This document shows positions 52,284 through 61,424 of a stretch of 64,000 nucleotides of DNA, piece after piece (the first letter of the stretch is position 1; each line of letters starts with the position of its first letter). The notes under the pieces are model-generated. The model did not search any database and was not told the DNA's origin. It saw nothing but the letters and a program-made list of their open reading frames with translations. The DNA is from Sorangium sp051521495 (GTDB lineage: Bacteria > Myxococcota_A > Polyangia > Polyangiales > Polyangiaceae): positions 868,001-932,000 of the forward strand of contig NZ_CP150355.1 in NCBI RefSeq assembly GCF_051521495.1. Reading direction: 5' to 3'. The position numbers were made by a program, and so were the translations under genes.

Positions 52284-53812
52284 TCCATCACGCTCCGCGC
52301 CGCGAGCTGGCCGCTCAGCGCCGTCATCGGCACGCCCGCCCCCGGGTGCGCGCTCCCGCCTGCGAAGTACAGGCCCGGGAGCTTCGAGCGCGAGGCCGGG
52401 CGCGCGAAGGTCGAGCTCCACCCGTGGGACACCGGCCCATACAGCGCGCCCCCCGTCGCCGGGAACATGCGCTCGAAGTCCGCCGGCGTCGTCGCCACCG
52501 GGGAGGAGCCCGTGCTCCTCAGCGAGAGGCCGAACCGCTGCAGTTGCTGGAACACGCGCTGCTCCCATTCGTGGATCTCCGTGGATGACGGGGTGTGTTT
52601 ATCACCGGTCGCAGGGGCATTGATGATGAAGAACAGCCGCTCTCCGGCGGGCGCGCCCCCCACGCCCCGCGCGCCCGAGCGCTCCCCGGCCGCGGCCCCG
52701 CCGCTCGCGGGTGACGGCATATCCCCGCGGTCCTCGGCGCAGACGTAGACCGTGGCGTCGCGCGGGAGCTCGGAGCGATCGAACAGGGCGCGGAACTCGG
52801 CCTCGTAGTCCCCGGAGAAGAAGACGTTGTGCCGGAGGAGGGGGAAGCCGCTCGCCTCGGCCACGAGCGCCCAGGTGACCGCCGAGAGCGACCGCGGCTC
52901 GCTCGACGGCGCCTTGCGGGCGGCGCGCTCGCCGAACAGGCCGATCCTCAGCGCCGCCGGGTCGGCGTTCAGCACGATGGCGTCGGCCTCGATGCGCTCG
53001 CCGCCCTCGAGCGCGACGCCCGTCGCGCGGCCGCGGCCCTCCTCGATGGCGGCGACGTGCGCGCCGCAGCGCAGCGTCGCCCCGGCGCGGGCCGCGGCCG
53101 CGGCGAGCGCCTCGACGACGCGGCACATCCCGCCCTCGGGCAGCCACAGGCCCTCGTGCTCCACGTGGGCGATGACGCTCAGCGTCGCCGGCGCCAGGTA
53201 CGGCGACGAGCCGCAGTAGGTGGCGTAGCGCCCGAACAGCTGGAGGAGGCGCGCGTCCGTGAAGAAGTCGCCGAGCGCGCGGTGGAGGGTGCGGTGCCCG
53301 TCGATCTTCATCATCCCGCCGATGCCCAGGTTGCCCGCGGTGCTCAGGATCGTCTTGAGCGTGGGCCGCTCCGCGCGAAGGAAAGGCGCCTCCACCACGC
53401 CGAAGATCTCGCGCGCGTACCGGCAGAACCGGCGGTACCCCTCGGCCTCCCGCGCCCCCGCGAGCGCGCCGATCGCGTCCGCGGTGCGCCCCTGGTCCGC
53501 GAACAGATCGAGCGTCGACCCGTCCGGCCAGGCGTGGCGCGCGAGCGTCTCGGCCCGGCGGAGCGGCACGTGGTCCTCGAAGCGGAGCCCGAGCGACGCG
53601 AAGATCTCGTCGAAGACCCACCGCATCGTGAGCGCCGTGGGGCCGACGCCGACGCGGCGGTCCCCGAGGACGGCCTCGCGTATCTTTCCGCCGACGCGCG
53701 GCGCCCGCTCGAGTAGCACCACGTCGAGCCCGCTCGAAGCGAGGAGCGCGGCCGCGGTAAGACCGCCGATGCCCCCGCCGATCACCACGACGCGATCTCT
53801 CCTGTCCGCCAT
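52220..53812 (-). CDS. crtD: Hydroxyneurosporene/methoxyneurosporene-type desaturase
   Basis: A 530-residue CrtI-family flavoprotein. The FAD fold is VVVIGGGIGGLTAAALLASS and VVLLERAPRVGGKIREAVLG; the closing signature is LYFAGGSAHPGAGVPMTALS. GVGPTALTMRWVFDEIFASL and NLGIGGMMKIDGHRTLHRAL are typical of CrtD rather than CrtI. With crtC it would create the 3,4-double bond in a 1-hydroxy end group. The Gly/Ala-rich insert (SGGAAAGERSGARGVGGAPA) is unusual. The last about 20 residues (ASTSRSRAAATPGGTWMR) overlap crtC in another frame. It is divergent from crtE. Confidence 0.88.
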   Translation of the reverse strand: MADRRDRVVVIGGGIGGLTAAALLASSGLDVVLLERAPRVGGKIREAVLGDRRVGVGPTALTMRWVFDEIFASLGLRFEDHVPLRRAETLARHAWPDGSTLDLFADQGRTADAIGALAGAREAEGYRRFCRYAREIFGVVEAPFLRAERPTLKTILSTAGNLGIGGMMKIDGHRTLHRALGDFFTDARLLQLFGRYATYCGSSPYLAPATLSVIAHVEHEGLWLPEGGMCRVVEALAAAAARAGATLRCGAHVAAIEEGRGRATGVALEGGERIEADAIVLNADPAALRIGLFGERAARKAPSSEPRSLSAVTWALVAEASGFPLLRHNVFFSGDYEAEFRALFDRSELPRDATVYVCAEDRGDMPSPASGGAAAGERSGARGVGGAPAGERLFFIINAPATGDKHTPSSTEIHEWEQRVFQQLQRFGLSLRSTGSSPVATTPADFERMFPATGGALYGPVSHGWSSTFARPASRSKLPGLYFAGGSAHPGAGVPMTALSGQLAARSVMEDLASTSRSRAAATPGGTWMR

Positions 53813-53910
53813 GGTCGGAGTGTACCCGTCGGGGGTGGTTTGTCTATACTTTGTTTAACTAATGTTCAAACTGTTGACAAGCCCCTGAGCGTCGCCAAGA
53901 CTCGCTCGCC
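53813..53910. promoter_or_regulatory. crtD/crtE divergent promoter region
   Basis: 98 bp, strikingly AT-rich for this genome. For crtE, TTGACA (53874-53879) with 17 bp to AAGACT (53897-53902) would start RNA about 1-2 nt before the ATG. For crtD, TTGAAC (53864-53869, minus strand) with 17 bp to TAGACA is possible. TTTGTC (53839-53844) and GACAA (53876-53880) repeat the half-sites seen between the crtI promoter hexamers. Confidence 0.5.
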
Positions 53911-54822
53911 ATGGATTTCGATCGCCGGATCGAGCGCGTCCTCCTCGCCGCCATCGAGTCGCTCTCCTCGCCCGCGTCGCCGCCCGGGCTCCTGGCGGCG
54001 ACGCGCCACGCCGTCTTCCCTGGAGGCGCCCGCATCCGGCCGCGGCTCTGCCTCGCGGTCGCCTCGGCCTACGGCGATCCCGCGCCAGAGGCCGCCGACG
54101 CCGCGGCGGCGGCGGTGGAGCTCATCCACTGCGCGTCGCTGGTCCACGACGACCTCCCCTGCTTCGATGACGCGCCGATCCGGCGCGGCGTGCCCTCGGT
54201 CCACCGCGCCTTCGGCGAGCCGATCGCGGTGCTCGCCGGCGATCAGCTGATCGTGCTCGCCTTCCAGGCGCTCGCGCGGGGCGCCTTCCATGCGGTCGCG
54301 AGCGGCGTGACCGACGCGCGCAGGGCGGTCCGGTTCTTCGAGGTGCTCGCGGGCGGCGTCGGGATGCCGCAGGGGATCATCGCCGGGCAAGCGTGGGAGT
54401 CGGAGGCGAAGGTCCCGATCTCGGCCTACCGGCGCGCGAAGACGGGCGCGCTCTTCGAGGCGGCGGCGACCCTCGGCGCGCTCTCCGCGGGCCAGGACGG
54501 GGCCGCCTGGGGCGACCTCGGGCAGCGCATCGGCGAGGCGTACCAGGTCGCGGACGACGTGCTCGACCTGGTCGGGCAACCGGAGGACATGGGCAAGCCG
54601 GCGGGGCGCGACGGGGCGCTCGGTCGCCCGAACACGGCGCTGGAGCTCGGGCTCTCCGGCACGACCCGGCTGTTGCAGCGGCTCATCCAGGATGCGGTCG
54701 AGGCGGTGCCTCAGTGCCCGCGGGCCGACGACGTGCGGTCGTGGGCCGTCGAGCTGGGGGACAGGCTCCTCCGGGTGTGCCGGGCGCCGTCGGCGGCGCT
54801 CCCGACCGTGAGCTCCGTGTAG
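53911..54822 (+). CDS. crtE: Geranylgeranyl diphosphate synthase
   Basis: A 303-residue trans-prenyltransferase that makes GGPP, the carotenoid precursor. The first Asp-rich motif is LVHDDLPCFDDAPIRRGVPS (about residue 80), the second YQVADDVLDLVGQPEDMGK (about residue 211). FPGGARIRPRLCLAVASAYG and GDQLIVLAFQALA fit the family. The residues before the first motif (ELIHCASLVHDD) are of the GGPP/FPP-forming bacterial type. A near-leaderless transcript is predicted from the promoter spacing. It begins 98 bp from crtD on the opposite strand. Confidence 0.93.
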   Translation: MDFDRRIERVLLAAIESLSSPASPPGLLAATRHAVFPGGARIRPRLCLAVASAYGDPAPEAADAAAAAVELIHCASLVHDDLPCFDDAPIRRGVPSVHRAFGEPIAVLAGDQLIVLAFQALARGAFHAVASGVTDARRAVRFFEVLAGGVGMPQGIIAGQAWESEAKVPISAYRRAKTGALFEAAATLGALSAGQDGAAWGDLGQRIGEAYQVADDVLDLVGQPEDMGKPAGRDGALGRPNTALELGLSGTTRLLQRLIQDAVEAVPQCPRADDVRSWAVELGDRLLRVCRAPSAALPTVSSV

Positions 54823-55265
54823 CGGGCCGGGCCGCGGGGGGCGGCCGCGGCGGAGGGAGCTCGCCGCGGCCCGAGGTATGTCCGAGAGCGCGGCCGTCGA
54901 GGGGGACTCGGGACGTCCCAGCGCGCGGCCGTCGGGGGGACTCGGGACGTCCCAGCGCGCGGCCGTCGAGGAGGACTCGAGCCGTCCCAGGCTGATGTCA
55001 TGGAGAGACGCGGCCTTTTGGCGCGTCGCGGGACGGAACCCGTGATGCAGGAATGAATCGGATTCGGGGAGAGCCTTAATGCGCTGTCGCTCTGGGATAG
55101 TGAGGCTGCGCCCTGGCTCGACGAACGCGGTTTGGGGTGGCATCCTCGGCGGGCCTTTCCGCGCTCGCCGCGGGGGAGCGTGGCTGTGGAGCGGTGTAGA
55201 GGTGCTGTGTCCTGCGTCCGGTAATCGAGGCGTAGGTCGTAGTCCGCGAGCGGGGGGTTTGGGGG
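54823..55265. other. Intergenic region with a three-copy tandem repeat
   Basis: 443 bp after crtE. At 54886-54990 three tandem copies of a roughly 35-bp unit (GCGCGGCCGTCGAGGGGGAC) each contain GGGACGTCCC or a variant, a short palindrome. The rest is featureless. Confidence 0.6.
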
Positions 55266-57032
55266 ATGAGGGCGATTCGGGAGCAACACGCCACGATCGT
55301 TTCTCGAAAGCTTGAGGCCGATAGTCCGGGAGGGATGCGCGAGGCGATCACATCGGCCGAGCAGCTTGCGCGCGTCGCGCGCGGGCGCCTCCGGGACCGG
55401 GTGGTCGACGTCGGGAGCTCAGCGAGCACAGCCCTCCGGGGCGCGCCAAGGAGCGCGAGCTTCATCCGGGCGGGCGGCGCCGTGCCGCTGCACGTGTCGC
55501 GGATGCTGCTCGATCGACACCAGGTGGCCGCGCACGCGCTCGCCCACCTCTACGCGGAGATCGAGGCCTGCCGCTCGCTCGCCAGCTGGGCCTGCGAGGC
55601 GGGCGGGGAGGCCAGGGCCATCGCCGAGGCGCACGCGGGGGCGCTGCTCCTGTCGCTGCGCGGGGGCGTCGACCTGGGCGGCGGAGAGATCGCGCCGCTC
55701 GGCGAGCTCGAGCTCCGCGACGACGAGGTCGCCAAGGCGATCGGCCACCCGGCGGTCGCGGCGTGGGCGCGCGACGCGGGCTCCGGCGTGGCCGTGGCGT
55801 CGCTCGCGCGCGCGGCCGCCGAGCAGGGCATCCCCGCCGGCGACGGCGCGGAGGACGAGCGCATCGGCTGGATCCGGCACAACATGCGCGACTTCGTCGA
55901 GCGCCTCGTCGATCCGCTGGCCTCCGAGATCCACCGCCGCAACGGGCTCATCCCCGAGTCGATCGTCCGCCGCATGGGGCAGTTCGGGGTGTTCCGGCTC
56001 GCCACCGCGCCAGAGCACGGGGGCGACGGCCTCGGCGTGGCCGCCATGGCGACCGCCATCGAGGAGCTCGCGCGCGGCTCGCTCGGCTTCGGCGTGCTCA
56101 CCATGACGGCCTCCATCGCGTCGGACCTCCTCGCCCGATCCGGCACGGATCTGCAGCGCAGGACGTGGCTGCCGCGCATCGCGGGCGGCGAGGCGCGCTG
56201 CGCCCTCGCGTTCGCGGAGCCGGCGTACGGGTCGGACCTCGCCCGCGTCGCGACGCGCGCAGAGCGCCAGGCCGACGGCAGCTATCTCCTCATGGGCAAG
56301 AAGGCGTGGGTCACCGGCGCGTCCCGCGCCGACCTGGTGCTCACCCTCGCCAAGACCACGACGCCCGGAGGACAGGGGCAGCTGCCGCTCGGGCCGAGCC
56401 TGTTCGCCGTCGCGAAGCGGCGCGGCGCGCCAGGCGCCGACTTCCCGGACGCAGGCATCGGCGGGGCCGAGCTGCGGGCGCTCGGGCAGCGGGGCATGGG
56501 GCACTACGAGCTCCGGATCGAGGGGCTCCAGGTCGGCCGCGAGGCCCTCCTCGGCGAGCGCGAGGGCGAGGGGATCGCCCAGATCCAGCGCGCGCTCGTG
56601 ACCGGCCGCATCTACGCGGCCGCCTGCGGCGTGGGCGTGGCGCAGGCCGCCCTCGAGCTCGCGCTCGAGCGGGCGAAGACGCGCGTGCAGTTCGGGTCGC
56701 AGCTCATCTCCTTCCCGCGCGTGGCGCACCGCCTCGGAGGGCTCATCGCGCGCGTCGCCGCCGCGCGGCAGCTCACGCGCGCCGCGGCGCAGGTGGCGGA
56801 CACGGGGCAGCCGTGCGAGCTCACGTCGGCGATGGCGAAGCTCTTCTCCAGCCGCGCGGCCTGGGACGCCGCCGACGCCTGCATGCAGATCCACGGGTCG
56901 AGCGGCTATGCGGAGAGCTCGACCCCGGCGAGGCTCCTGCTCGACGCCCGCAGCCTCTTCTTCCAGCTGGGCACGCACGAGGTGCTGGCGCAGGGCATCG
57001 CGCGCGCTTTGTTGGAAGGGCCGCTGCCCTGA
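55266..57032 (+). CDS. Acyl-CoA dehydrogenase with N-terminal extension
   Basis: A 588-residue flavoenzyme. The C-terminal about 385 residues are a normal acyl-CoA dehydrogenase: IPESIVRRMGQFGVFRLATA, PEHGGDGLGVAAMATAIEEL, CALAFAEPAYGSDLARVATR, YLLMGKKAWVTGASRADL, RVQFGSQLISFPRVAHRLGG and CMQIHGSSGYAESSTPARLL. The N-terminal about 190 residues form a helical extension (HALAHLYAEIEACRSLASWA) seen in some deltaproteobacterial members. It oxidises an acyl-CoA to the enoyl-CoA. The MaoC-like hydratase gene 180 bp downstream on the same strand suggests a short degradation or biosynthetic module. Start ATG 55266. Confidence 0.88.
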   Translation: MRAIREQHATIVSRKLEADSPGGMREAITSAEQLARVARGRLRDRVVDVGSSASTALRGAPRSASFIRAGGAVPLHVSRMLLDRHQVAAHALAHLYAEIEACRSLASWACEAGGEARAIAEAHAGALLLSLRGGVDLGGGEIAPLGELELRDDEVAKAIGHPAVAAWARDAGSGVAVASLARAAAEQGIPAGDGAEDERIGWIRHNMRDFVERLVDPLASEIHRRNGLIPESIVRRMGQFGVFRLATAPEHGGDGLGVAAMATAIEELARGSLGFGVLTMTASIASDLLARSGTDLQRRTWLPRIAGGEARCALAFAEPAYGSDLARVATRAERQADGSYLLMGKKAWVTGASRADLVLTLAKTTTPGGQGQLPLGPSLFAVAKRRGAPGADFPDAGIGGAELRALGQRGMGHYELRIEGLQVGREALLGEREGEGIAQIQRALVTGRIYAAACGVGVAQAALELALERAKTRVQFGSQLISFPRVAHRLGGLIARVAAARQLTRAAAQVADTGQPCELTSAMAKLFSSRAAWDAADACMQIHGSSGYAESSTPARLLLDARSLFFQLGTHEVLAQGIARALLEGPLP

Positions 57033-57092
57033 GGCCCTGAGGCGCGCCGGGTCGCCGGGGTGCGGGCGACCGCGGCGGCGCCGGGCGGCCAG

Positions 57093-57133
57093 ACGGGTGG
57101 ATGAACGGGTGGATGAACGGGTGGATGAACGGG
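57093..57133. repeat. 12-bp tandem repeat, three copies
   Basis: ACGGGTGGATGA repeats three times from 57093 to 57128 with a partial fourth copy. It lies upstream of the MaoC-like gene and supplies spurious ATG codons (MNGWMNGWMNG), so the true start lies downstream. Confidence 0.85.
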
Positions 57134-57211
57134 CGAGCGCGTGCGCAGAGGGGCGCGGCGCGCGCGCGCCGTCGTCAGCCGAGCGCGCCTGTGCCATGCT
57201 CGCGCGGACCG

Positions 57212-58300
57212 ATGGTCCGCGTCCGCTCTCCTCGCTACGGCCGCAAGCTCGACGATTTCACGGTCGGCGCTGTGTATGCCCACCCCTGGGACGTCACCGT
57301 GGACGAGGGGATGCTCGCGCTCTTCGCGGCCTCGTTCCAGGACGCGATCCCGACCTACGCCAGCCGCGTCGCGGCCCGCTCGGTGGGGCTCAGGGACAGG
57401 CCGGTGAGCCCGCTCTTGCTCCTCAACCTCGGGATCTCCTTCAGCGTCCACGACGTGAGCGAGCAGGCGATCGCGCACCTCGCCTACACCGACGTCCGGT
57501 TCCCGGCGGCCTGCTATCCGGGGGACACGCTGCGCGCGAGCTCGCTCGTCATCGGAAAGAAGCCGGTCTCGACGGGGGACAAGGGCGTCGTGCACGTCCG
57601 GACCCAGGTGGTGAACCAGGACGGGCTGCTCGTCTGCTCGTTCGAGCGCAAGGCGCTCGTTCCTCCCGGCCGCGTCGCGGAGCGCCCCGCGGACGCGCCG
57701 CACGCGGTCGTGCAGCCGGACACGCCGCCGGAGCGCCTCCCGAAGGAGCTCGACGGCCCGCTGCCGCCGCCGGCGCGCCACGGCGGCTTCGCCTGCGCGT
57801 GGGACGACTTCGAGGTGGGCGACGTGATCACCCACGAGGTCGGCAGGACCATCGGGAACAGCGAGCACATGCAGCTCGCGACCCTCCTGCGCAACTCCCA
57901 CCCGCTGCACGTCGACGAGCAGTACTCCAGATCGAGCTCCTTCGCGAAGACGCGCGTCGTCCACGGGGGGCTCGTGCTGTCCTGGGTGCTCGCGCTCTCG
58001 AGCCGGGACACGGCCGGCTGCGGCGTCTGGGACCTCGGCCTCGACGAGGGGGCCCACCCGAGCGGCGTGCTCGCGGGCGACACGCTCTTCGCCGCGTCGA
58101 AGGTGATCGCCCGGGAAGAGGCCAACAGTGGCGCCGGGAGCGTCACCTTCCGGATCGTCGGCGTGAAGGGCACGCCGCCGCGCGCCCTGCTCGATCAGGG
58201 CGCCGACCTGTTCACGCCCGAGCTCGGCAAGGCCGAGGGCAGGGTGAAGGAAAAGGTCGTGGAGATCACGCGAACGCTGCTTCTGCGCCGGCGGAGCTAG
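57212..58300 (+). CDS. MaoC-like double hot-dog dehydratase
   Basis: A 362-residue protein with two hot-dog halves. The first contains YGRKLDDFTVGAVYAHPWD, LFAASFQDAIPTYASRVAAR and DVRFPAACYPGDTLRASSLV. The second contains WDDFEVGDVITHEVGRTIGN, SEHMQLATLLRNSHPLHVDE and HGGLVLSWVLALSSRDTAG. The NSHPLHVD block corresponds to the hydratase motif of MaoC/mesaconyl-CoA hydratase-like enzymes. It would hydrate the enoyl-CoA produced by the dehydrogenase encoded just upstream. ATG 57212 avoids the 12-bp tandem repeat. The substrate is unknown; mesaconyl-CoA-type C4-hydration is one possibility. Confidence 0.8.
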   Translation: MVRVRSPRYGRKLDDFTVGAVYAHPWDVTVDEGMLALFAASFQDAIPTYASRVAARSVGLRDRPVSPLLLLNLGISFSVHDVSEQAIAHLAYTDVRFPAACYPGDTLRASSLVIGKKPVSTGDKGVVHVRTQVVNQDGLLVCSFERKALVPPGRVAERPADAPHAVVQPDTPPERLPKELDGPLPPPARHGGFACAWDDFEVGDVITHEVGRTIGNSEHMQLATLLRNSHPLHVDEQYSRSSSFAKTRVVHGGLVLSWVLALSSRDTAGCGVWDLGLDEGAHPSGVLAGDTLFAASKVIAREEANSGAGSVTFRIVGVKGTPPRALLDQGADLFTPELGKAEGRVKEKVVEITRTLLLRRRS

Positions 58301-58407
58301 GCGCGTCTGCGGCGGGGCCTCAGAATGAGGAGTCCCCGGCGGGCCGCCCGCGGCATACAATGGGCGGCCATGAGCACCGCTCTGCCCCAGCGAGGAACAG
58401 GACGGCC

Positions 58408-60546
58408 ATGAGCGCAGCTGGGAGCCGTGAGCTCGACGCGCTCCGCGCGCGCGTCGCCGAGCTGGAGCGGGAGCTGTCCCACGCCCGCGCGTCAGGCCGG
58501 CTCACCGCCGCCCGATGCCCGGATGCGCCGGCCAGCGACCCGGGCGGCGCGGGGGGCCCCGCGCTCGTCGGGTGCGAGGCGCAGCTCCTGCTCGACGAGG
58601 GCGAGCAGGCGGCGCAGATGGGCAACTGGCTCTGGGAGCTCGGCCAGAGCAGCATCACCTGGTCGCGCCAGCTCTTCCGGATCCTGGGCCGCGATCCCGC
58701 GAGGGACGCGCCGTCGACGGAGACGTTCCTCGATGCCGTCCACCCCGACGACCGGGAGCGGATACAAACCGGCCTGCGGCTCGCGATCGAGACCGGAGAG
58801 GGCTCGGGCGCGATCGCGTTCCGCGTGCGCCACCGGGACGGAACGGTGCGGGAGTGCCTGCTGAGCAGCCTGCCCCTCGTCGAGGGCGCGGGGCCGCCGT
58901 CCCGCTTCTTCGGGGCGATCGTCGACCTCACCGAGCGCCGCCGCGCCGAGCAGGAGCTCCGCCGCAGCGAGCGCATGCTGAAGGAGGCGCAGCGCATCGC
59001 CCACGTGGGCAGCTGGTCGTACGACATCGCGTCGCGGACGATCTGCTGGTCCGAGGAGCTCTACCACATCCTCGGGGTCGACCTCTCGGTGCGCCCCACG
59101 TTCGAGCTCTTCGCGGGCCTCATCCACCCCGAGGACCGCCACCGGGTCTTCGGCGGCGCGGAGAGCGCGTCGCCGCTCGGCATCGCGAGCCCCGTCGAGT
59201 GCCGCATCGTGCGCCCGTCGAGCGGGGAGCTGCGGCACGTGCAGATGGCGGCGCAGCTGGTCACGGACGACGCTGGGACCGTCACCGGGCTGGTCGGCAC
59301 GAGCCTCGACATCACCGAGCGCCGGCGCCTCGAGGAGCAGCTCCTGCACAGCCAGAAGCTCGAGGCGATCGGGCGCCTCGCGGGCGGGGTCGCGCACGAC
59401 TTCAACAACATGCTCACCGCGATCTTCGGGCACAGGGAGCTCGCGGTGCGCAAGGTGCCGCCGGCGTCGCCCGTGGTCGAGCACCTCACGCAGATCGGCA
59501 CCGCCGCGGAGCGGGCCGCGGCGCTCACGCGGCAGCTGCTCGCCTTCGCGCGCAAGCAGCTCATCCAGCCCAGCGTGGTCGACCCGAACGCGCTGATCTT
59601 CGGGGTGGAGCCGCTCCTCCGCCCGCTCGTCGGCGAGGACGTGGAGCTCACCGTGCTGCCGGGGAGCCAGGTCTGGCCCATCCACATCGATCGGGGGCAG
59701 TTCGAGCAGCTGCTCATGAACCTGGCCGTGAACGCGCGCGACGCGATGCCCGGCGGGGGCCGCCTGACGATCGAGACGGCGAACAGGACGCTCGGCGTGG
59801 GCGAGGCGGGGCAGCGGCCGGAGATCGAGCCTGGCGATTACGTGGAGCTCACGGTCACGGACACCGGCCAGGGCATGGAGGACGCGATCCAGAGGTACGT
59901 GTTCGAGCCGTTCTTCACGACCAAGGAGCCGGGCAAGGGGTCGGGGCTCGGGCTCGCGACGTGCCATGGCATCGTGAAGCAGCACGGCGGCCACATCTGG
60001 TTCGCCAGCGCCCCCGGCCAGGGCACCCGCTTCACGATCTGCTTCCCGCGCATGCGCGGCGTGCCCTCCGAGCAGCCCACGAGGGCGACCTCCGCCGCCG
60101 TCGGGGGCGTGGAGACCGTGCTCGTCGTGGAGGACGAGGCGCAGGTGCGCGAGCTCTGCGCCGCAACGCTGCGCTCGTTCGGCTACTCGGTCCTCGCGGC
60201 GCGGAGCGGCAAGGAGGCGATCGCGCTCGCGGCCACCTATCCCGGGCCCATCCACCTGCTCGTGAGCGACGTGGTCCTGCCGGACGCGCGCGGCCCCGCG
60301 CTCGCGGCGGCGCTCGCCCGCGCGCGCGCCCCGCTGCCCGTCCTCTACGCCTCGGGCTACACGGAGGACGCCCTCCTCCAGGGCGATCTGCTCGACGGGG
60401 TCGCCCACTTCCTCTCCAAGCCGTACACGCCGACGCAGCTCGCGAAGGCCGTGCGTGCGGTGCTCGACGCGTCCACGCAGGCGCGGCGGGCGAAGGGCTC
60501 CGGCGACACTCCGCCGCCGGCTCCGACCGCCGAGCGCCTGCAGTGA
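58408..60546 (+). CDS. Hybrid sensor histidine kinase (2 PAS, HisKA, HATPase, REC)
   Basis: A 712-residue soluble hybrid kinase. An N-terminal coiled coil (RELDALRARVAELERELSHA) is followed by two PAS domains (GNWLWELGQSSITWSRQLFR and VGSWSYDIASRTICWSEELY). The dimerisation/phosphorylation helix is LEAIGRLAGGVAHDFNNMLT, with the His near residue 330. The ATP-binding part has MNLAVNARDAMPGGG, VTDTGQGMEDAIQRYVFEPF and GSGLGLATCHGIV. The receiver domain (TVLVVEDEAQVRELCAATLR) has its acceptor Asp in HLLVSDVVLPDARG, near residue 618. No transmembrane segment is present, so a cytoplasmic signal is read. The partner is not encoded next door. Confidence 0.92.
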   Translation: MSAAGSRELDALRARVAELERELSHARASGRLTAARCPDAPASDPGGAGGPALVGCEAQLLLDEGEQAAQMGNWLWELGQSSITWSRQLFRILGRDPARDAPSTETFLDAVHPDDRERIQTGLRLAIETGEGSGAIAFRVRHRDGTVRECLLSSLPLVEGAGPPSRFFGAIVDLTERRRAEQELRRSERMLKEAQRIAHVGSWSYDIASRTICWSEELYHILGVDLSVRPTFELFAGLIHPEDRHRVFGGAESASPLGIASPVECRIVRPSSGELRHVQMAAQLVTDDAGTVTGLVGTSLDITERRRLEEQLLHSQKLEAIGRLAGGVAHDFNNMLTAIFGHRELAVRKVPPASPVVEHLTQIGTAAERAAALTRQLLAFARKQLIQPSVVDPNALIFGVEPLLRPLVGEDVELTVLPGSQVWPIHIDRGQFEQLLMNLAVNARDAMPGGGRLTIETANRTLGVGEAGQRPEIEPGDYVELTVTDTGQGMEDAIQRYVFEPFFTTKEPGKGSGLGLATCHGIVKQHGGHIWFASAPGQGTRFTICFPRMRGVPSEQPTRATSAAVGGVETVLVVEDEAQVRELCAATLRSFGYSVLAARSGKEAIALAATYPGPIHLLVSDVVLPDARGPALAAALARARAPLPVLYASGYTEDALLQGDLLDGVAHFLSKPYTPTQLAKAVRAVLDASTQARRAKGSGDTPPPAPTAERLQ

Positions 60547-60715
60547 GCGCGCTCGTACGCCGCGGGGGGCGCGCTCGCTGCGCCGGCGTCGGCACGGGCG
60601 GTCGCCGTCGACGCCGGGTGCGCGCCCATGCGCGGGTGCGGCGGTCGCCGTCGACGCCGCGCCGCGCTAGCCCCCGTCGCCCGGGTGCCGCTATCCTGGA
60701 CGGGCGGCTTTGGCG

Positions 60716-61285
60716 ATGAAGATCCGGGGGTCGGCGCTCATGCACACGAGGACCTACCTGCAGACGCGGTGGGGGAGCCAGGCCATGTCCGCCCTCGTCG
60801 CCAAGCTGCCCGCCGCCGCGCGGGCGGTCTTCACGGCGCCCGATCTGGCGGCGCACGGCTGGTACCCGATCTCGGTCTGGAACGCGATCGCGGACGAGAT
60901 CTCGCGGTGGCCCAACCGGTCCGGCGTCATCCGTGATCTCGCGGCCTACGTGGCCGAGCAGGACCTGACGCTCGCGCACAAGGTGCTGCTCAAGCTCGGC
61001 ACGCCCGCGCTCGTCATGCGGCAGGCCGGCGTGATGTGGGGCATGTATTTCAACGGCGGCCGGCTCGCCCCCCTCGCCGAGGGAGAGCGGTTCTTCCGGT
61101 TGATACTCTACCTAGGGGTCGACCCGCAGTCCGACCCTGGCCGCCAGATCTGCAGAGACGCGGTGCCGGCATGGCAGGAGAACGCGCTCCGGCTCTCGGG
61201 CGCGCGAGGCGGGCAGAGCCTCCACACGAAGTGCCGTTTCGAGGGACACCCCACGTGCGAGTACGAGGTGCGCTGGCTCCGCTAG
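60716..61285 (+). CDS. TIGR02265/DUF2378-like myxobacterial protein
   Basis: A 189-residue protein of the Myxococcales-restricted TIGR02265 (DUF2378) group, as I recognise it: ALVAKLPAAARAVFTAPDLA, HGWYPISVWNAIADEISRWP, GVIRDLAAYVAEQDLTLAHK, PALVMRQAGVMWGMYFNGGR, then the V4R-like end SLHTKCRFEGHPTCEYEVRW. The group has a haem-NO/V4R-like fold and is thought to be regulatory, but its ligand is unknown. ATG 60716 is preferred to the TTG at 60710. The gene follows the hybrid kinase by 169 bp on the same strand, so a shared pathway is possible. Confidence 0.7.
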   Translation: MKIRGSALMHTRTYLQTRWGSQAMSALVAKLPAAARAVFTAPDLAAHGWYPISVWNAIADEISRWPNRSGVIRDLAAYVAEQDLTLAHKVLLKLGTPALVMRQAGVMWGMYFNGGRLAPLAEGERFFRLILYLGVDPQSDPGRQICRDAVPAWQENALRLSGARGGQSLHTKCRFEGHPTCEYEVRWLR

Positions 61286-61424
61286 AGCGGCGGTCACCCG
61301 CGTCGGATACGGGCCCATCTCGACGTTTTCGGTGCTCAGCGCCCTTTCGTGCGCTTCCGCGCCGAAAACGCCGATCTGGGCCCGTCTCCTGTGCGGGTGA
61401 TGCGCCTCTCTGAAGCGGAGCGTG

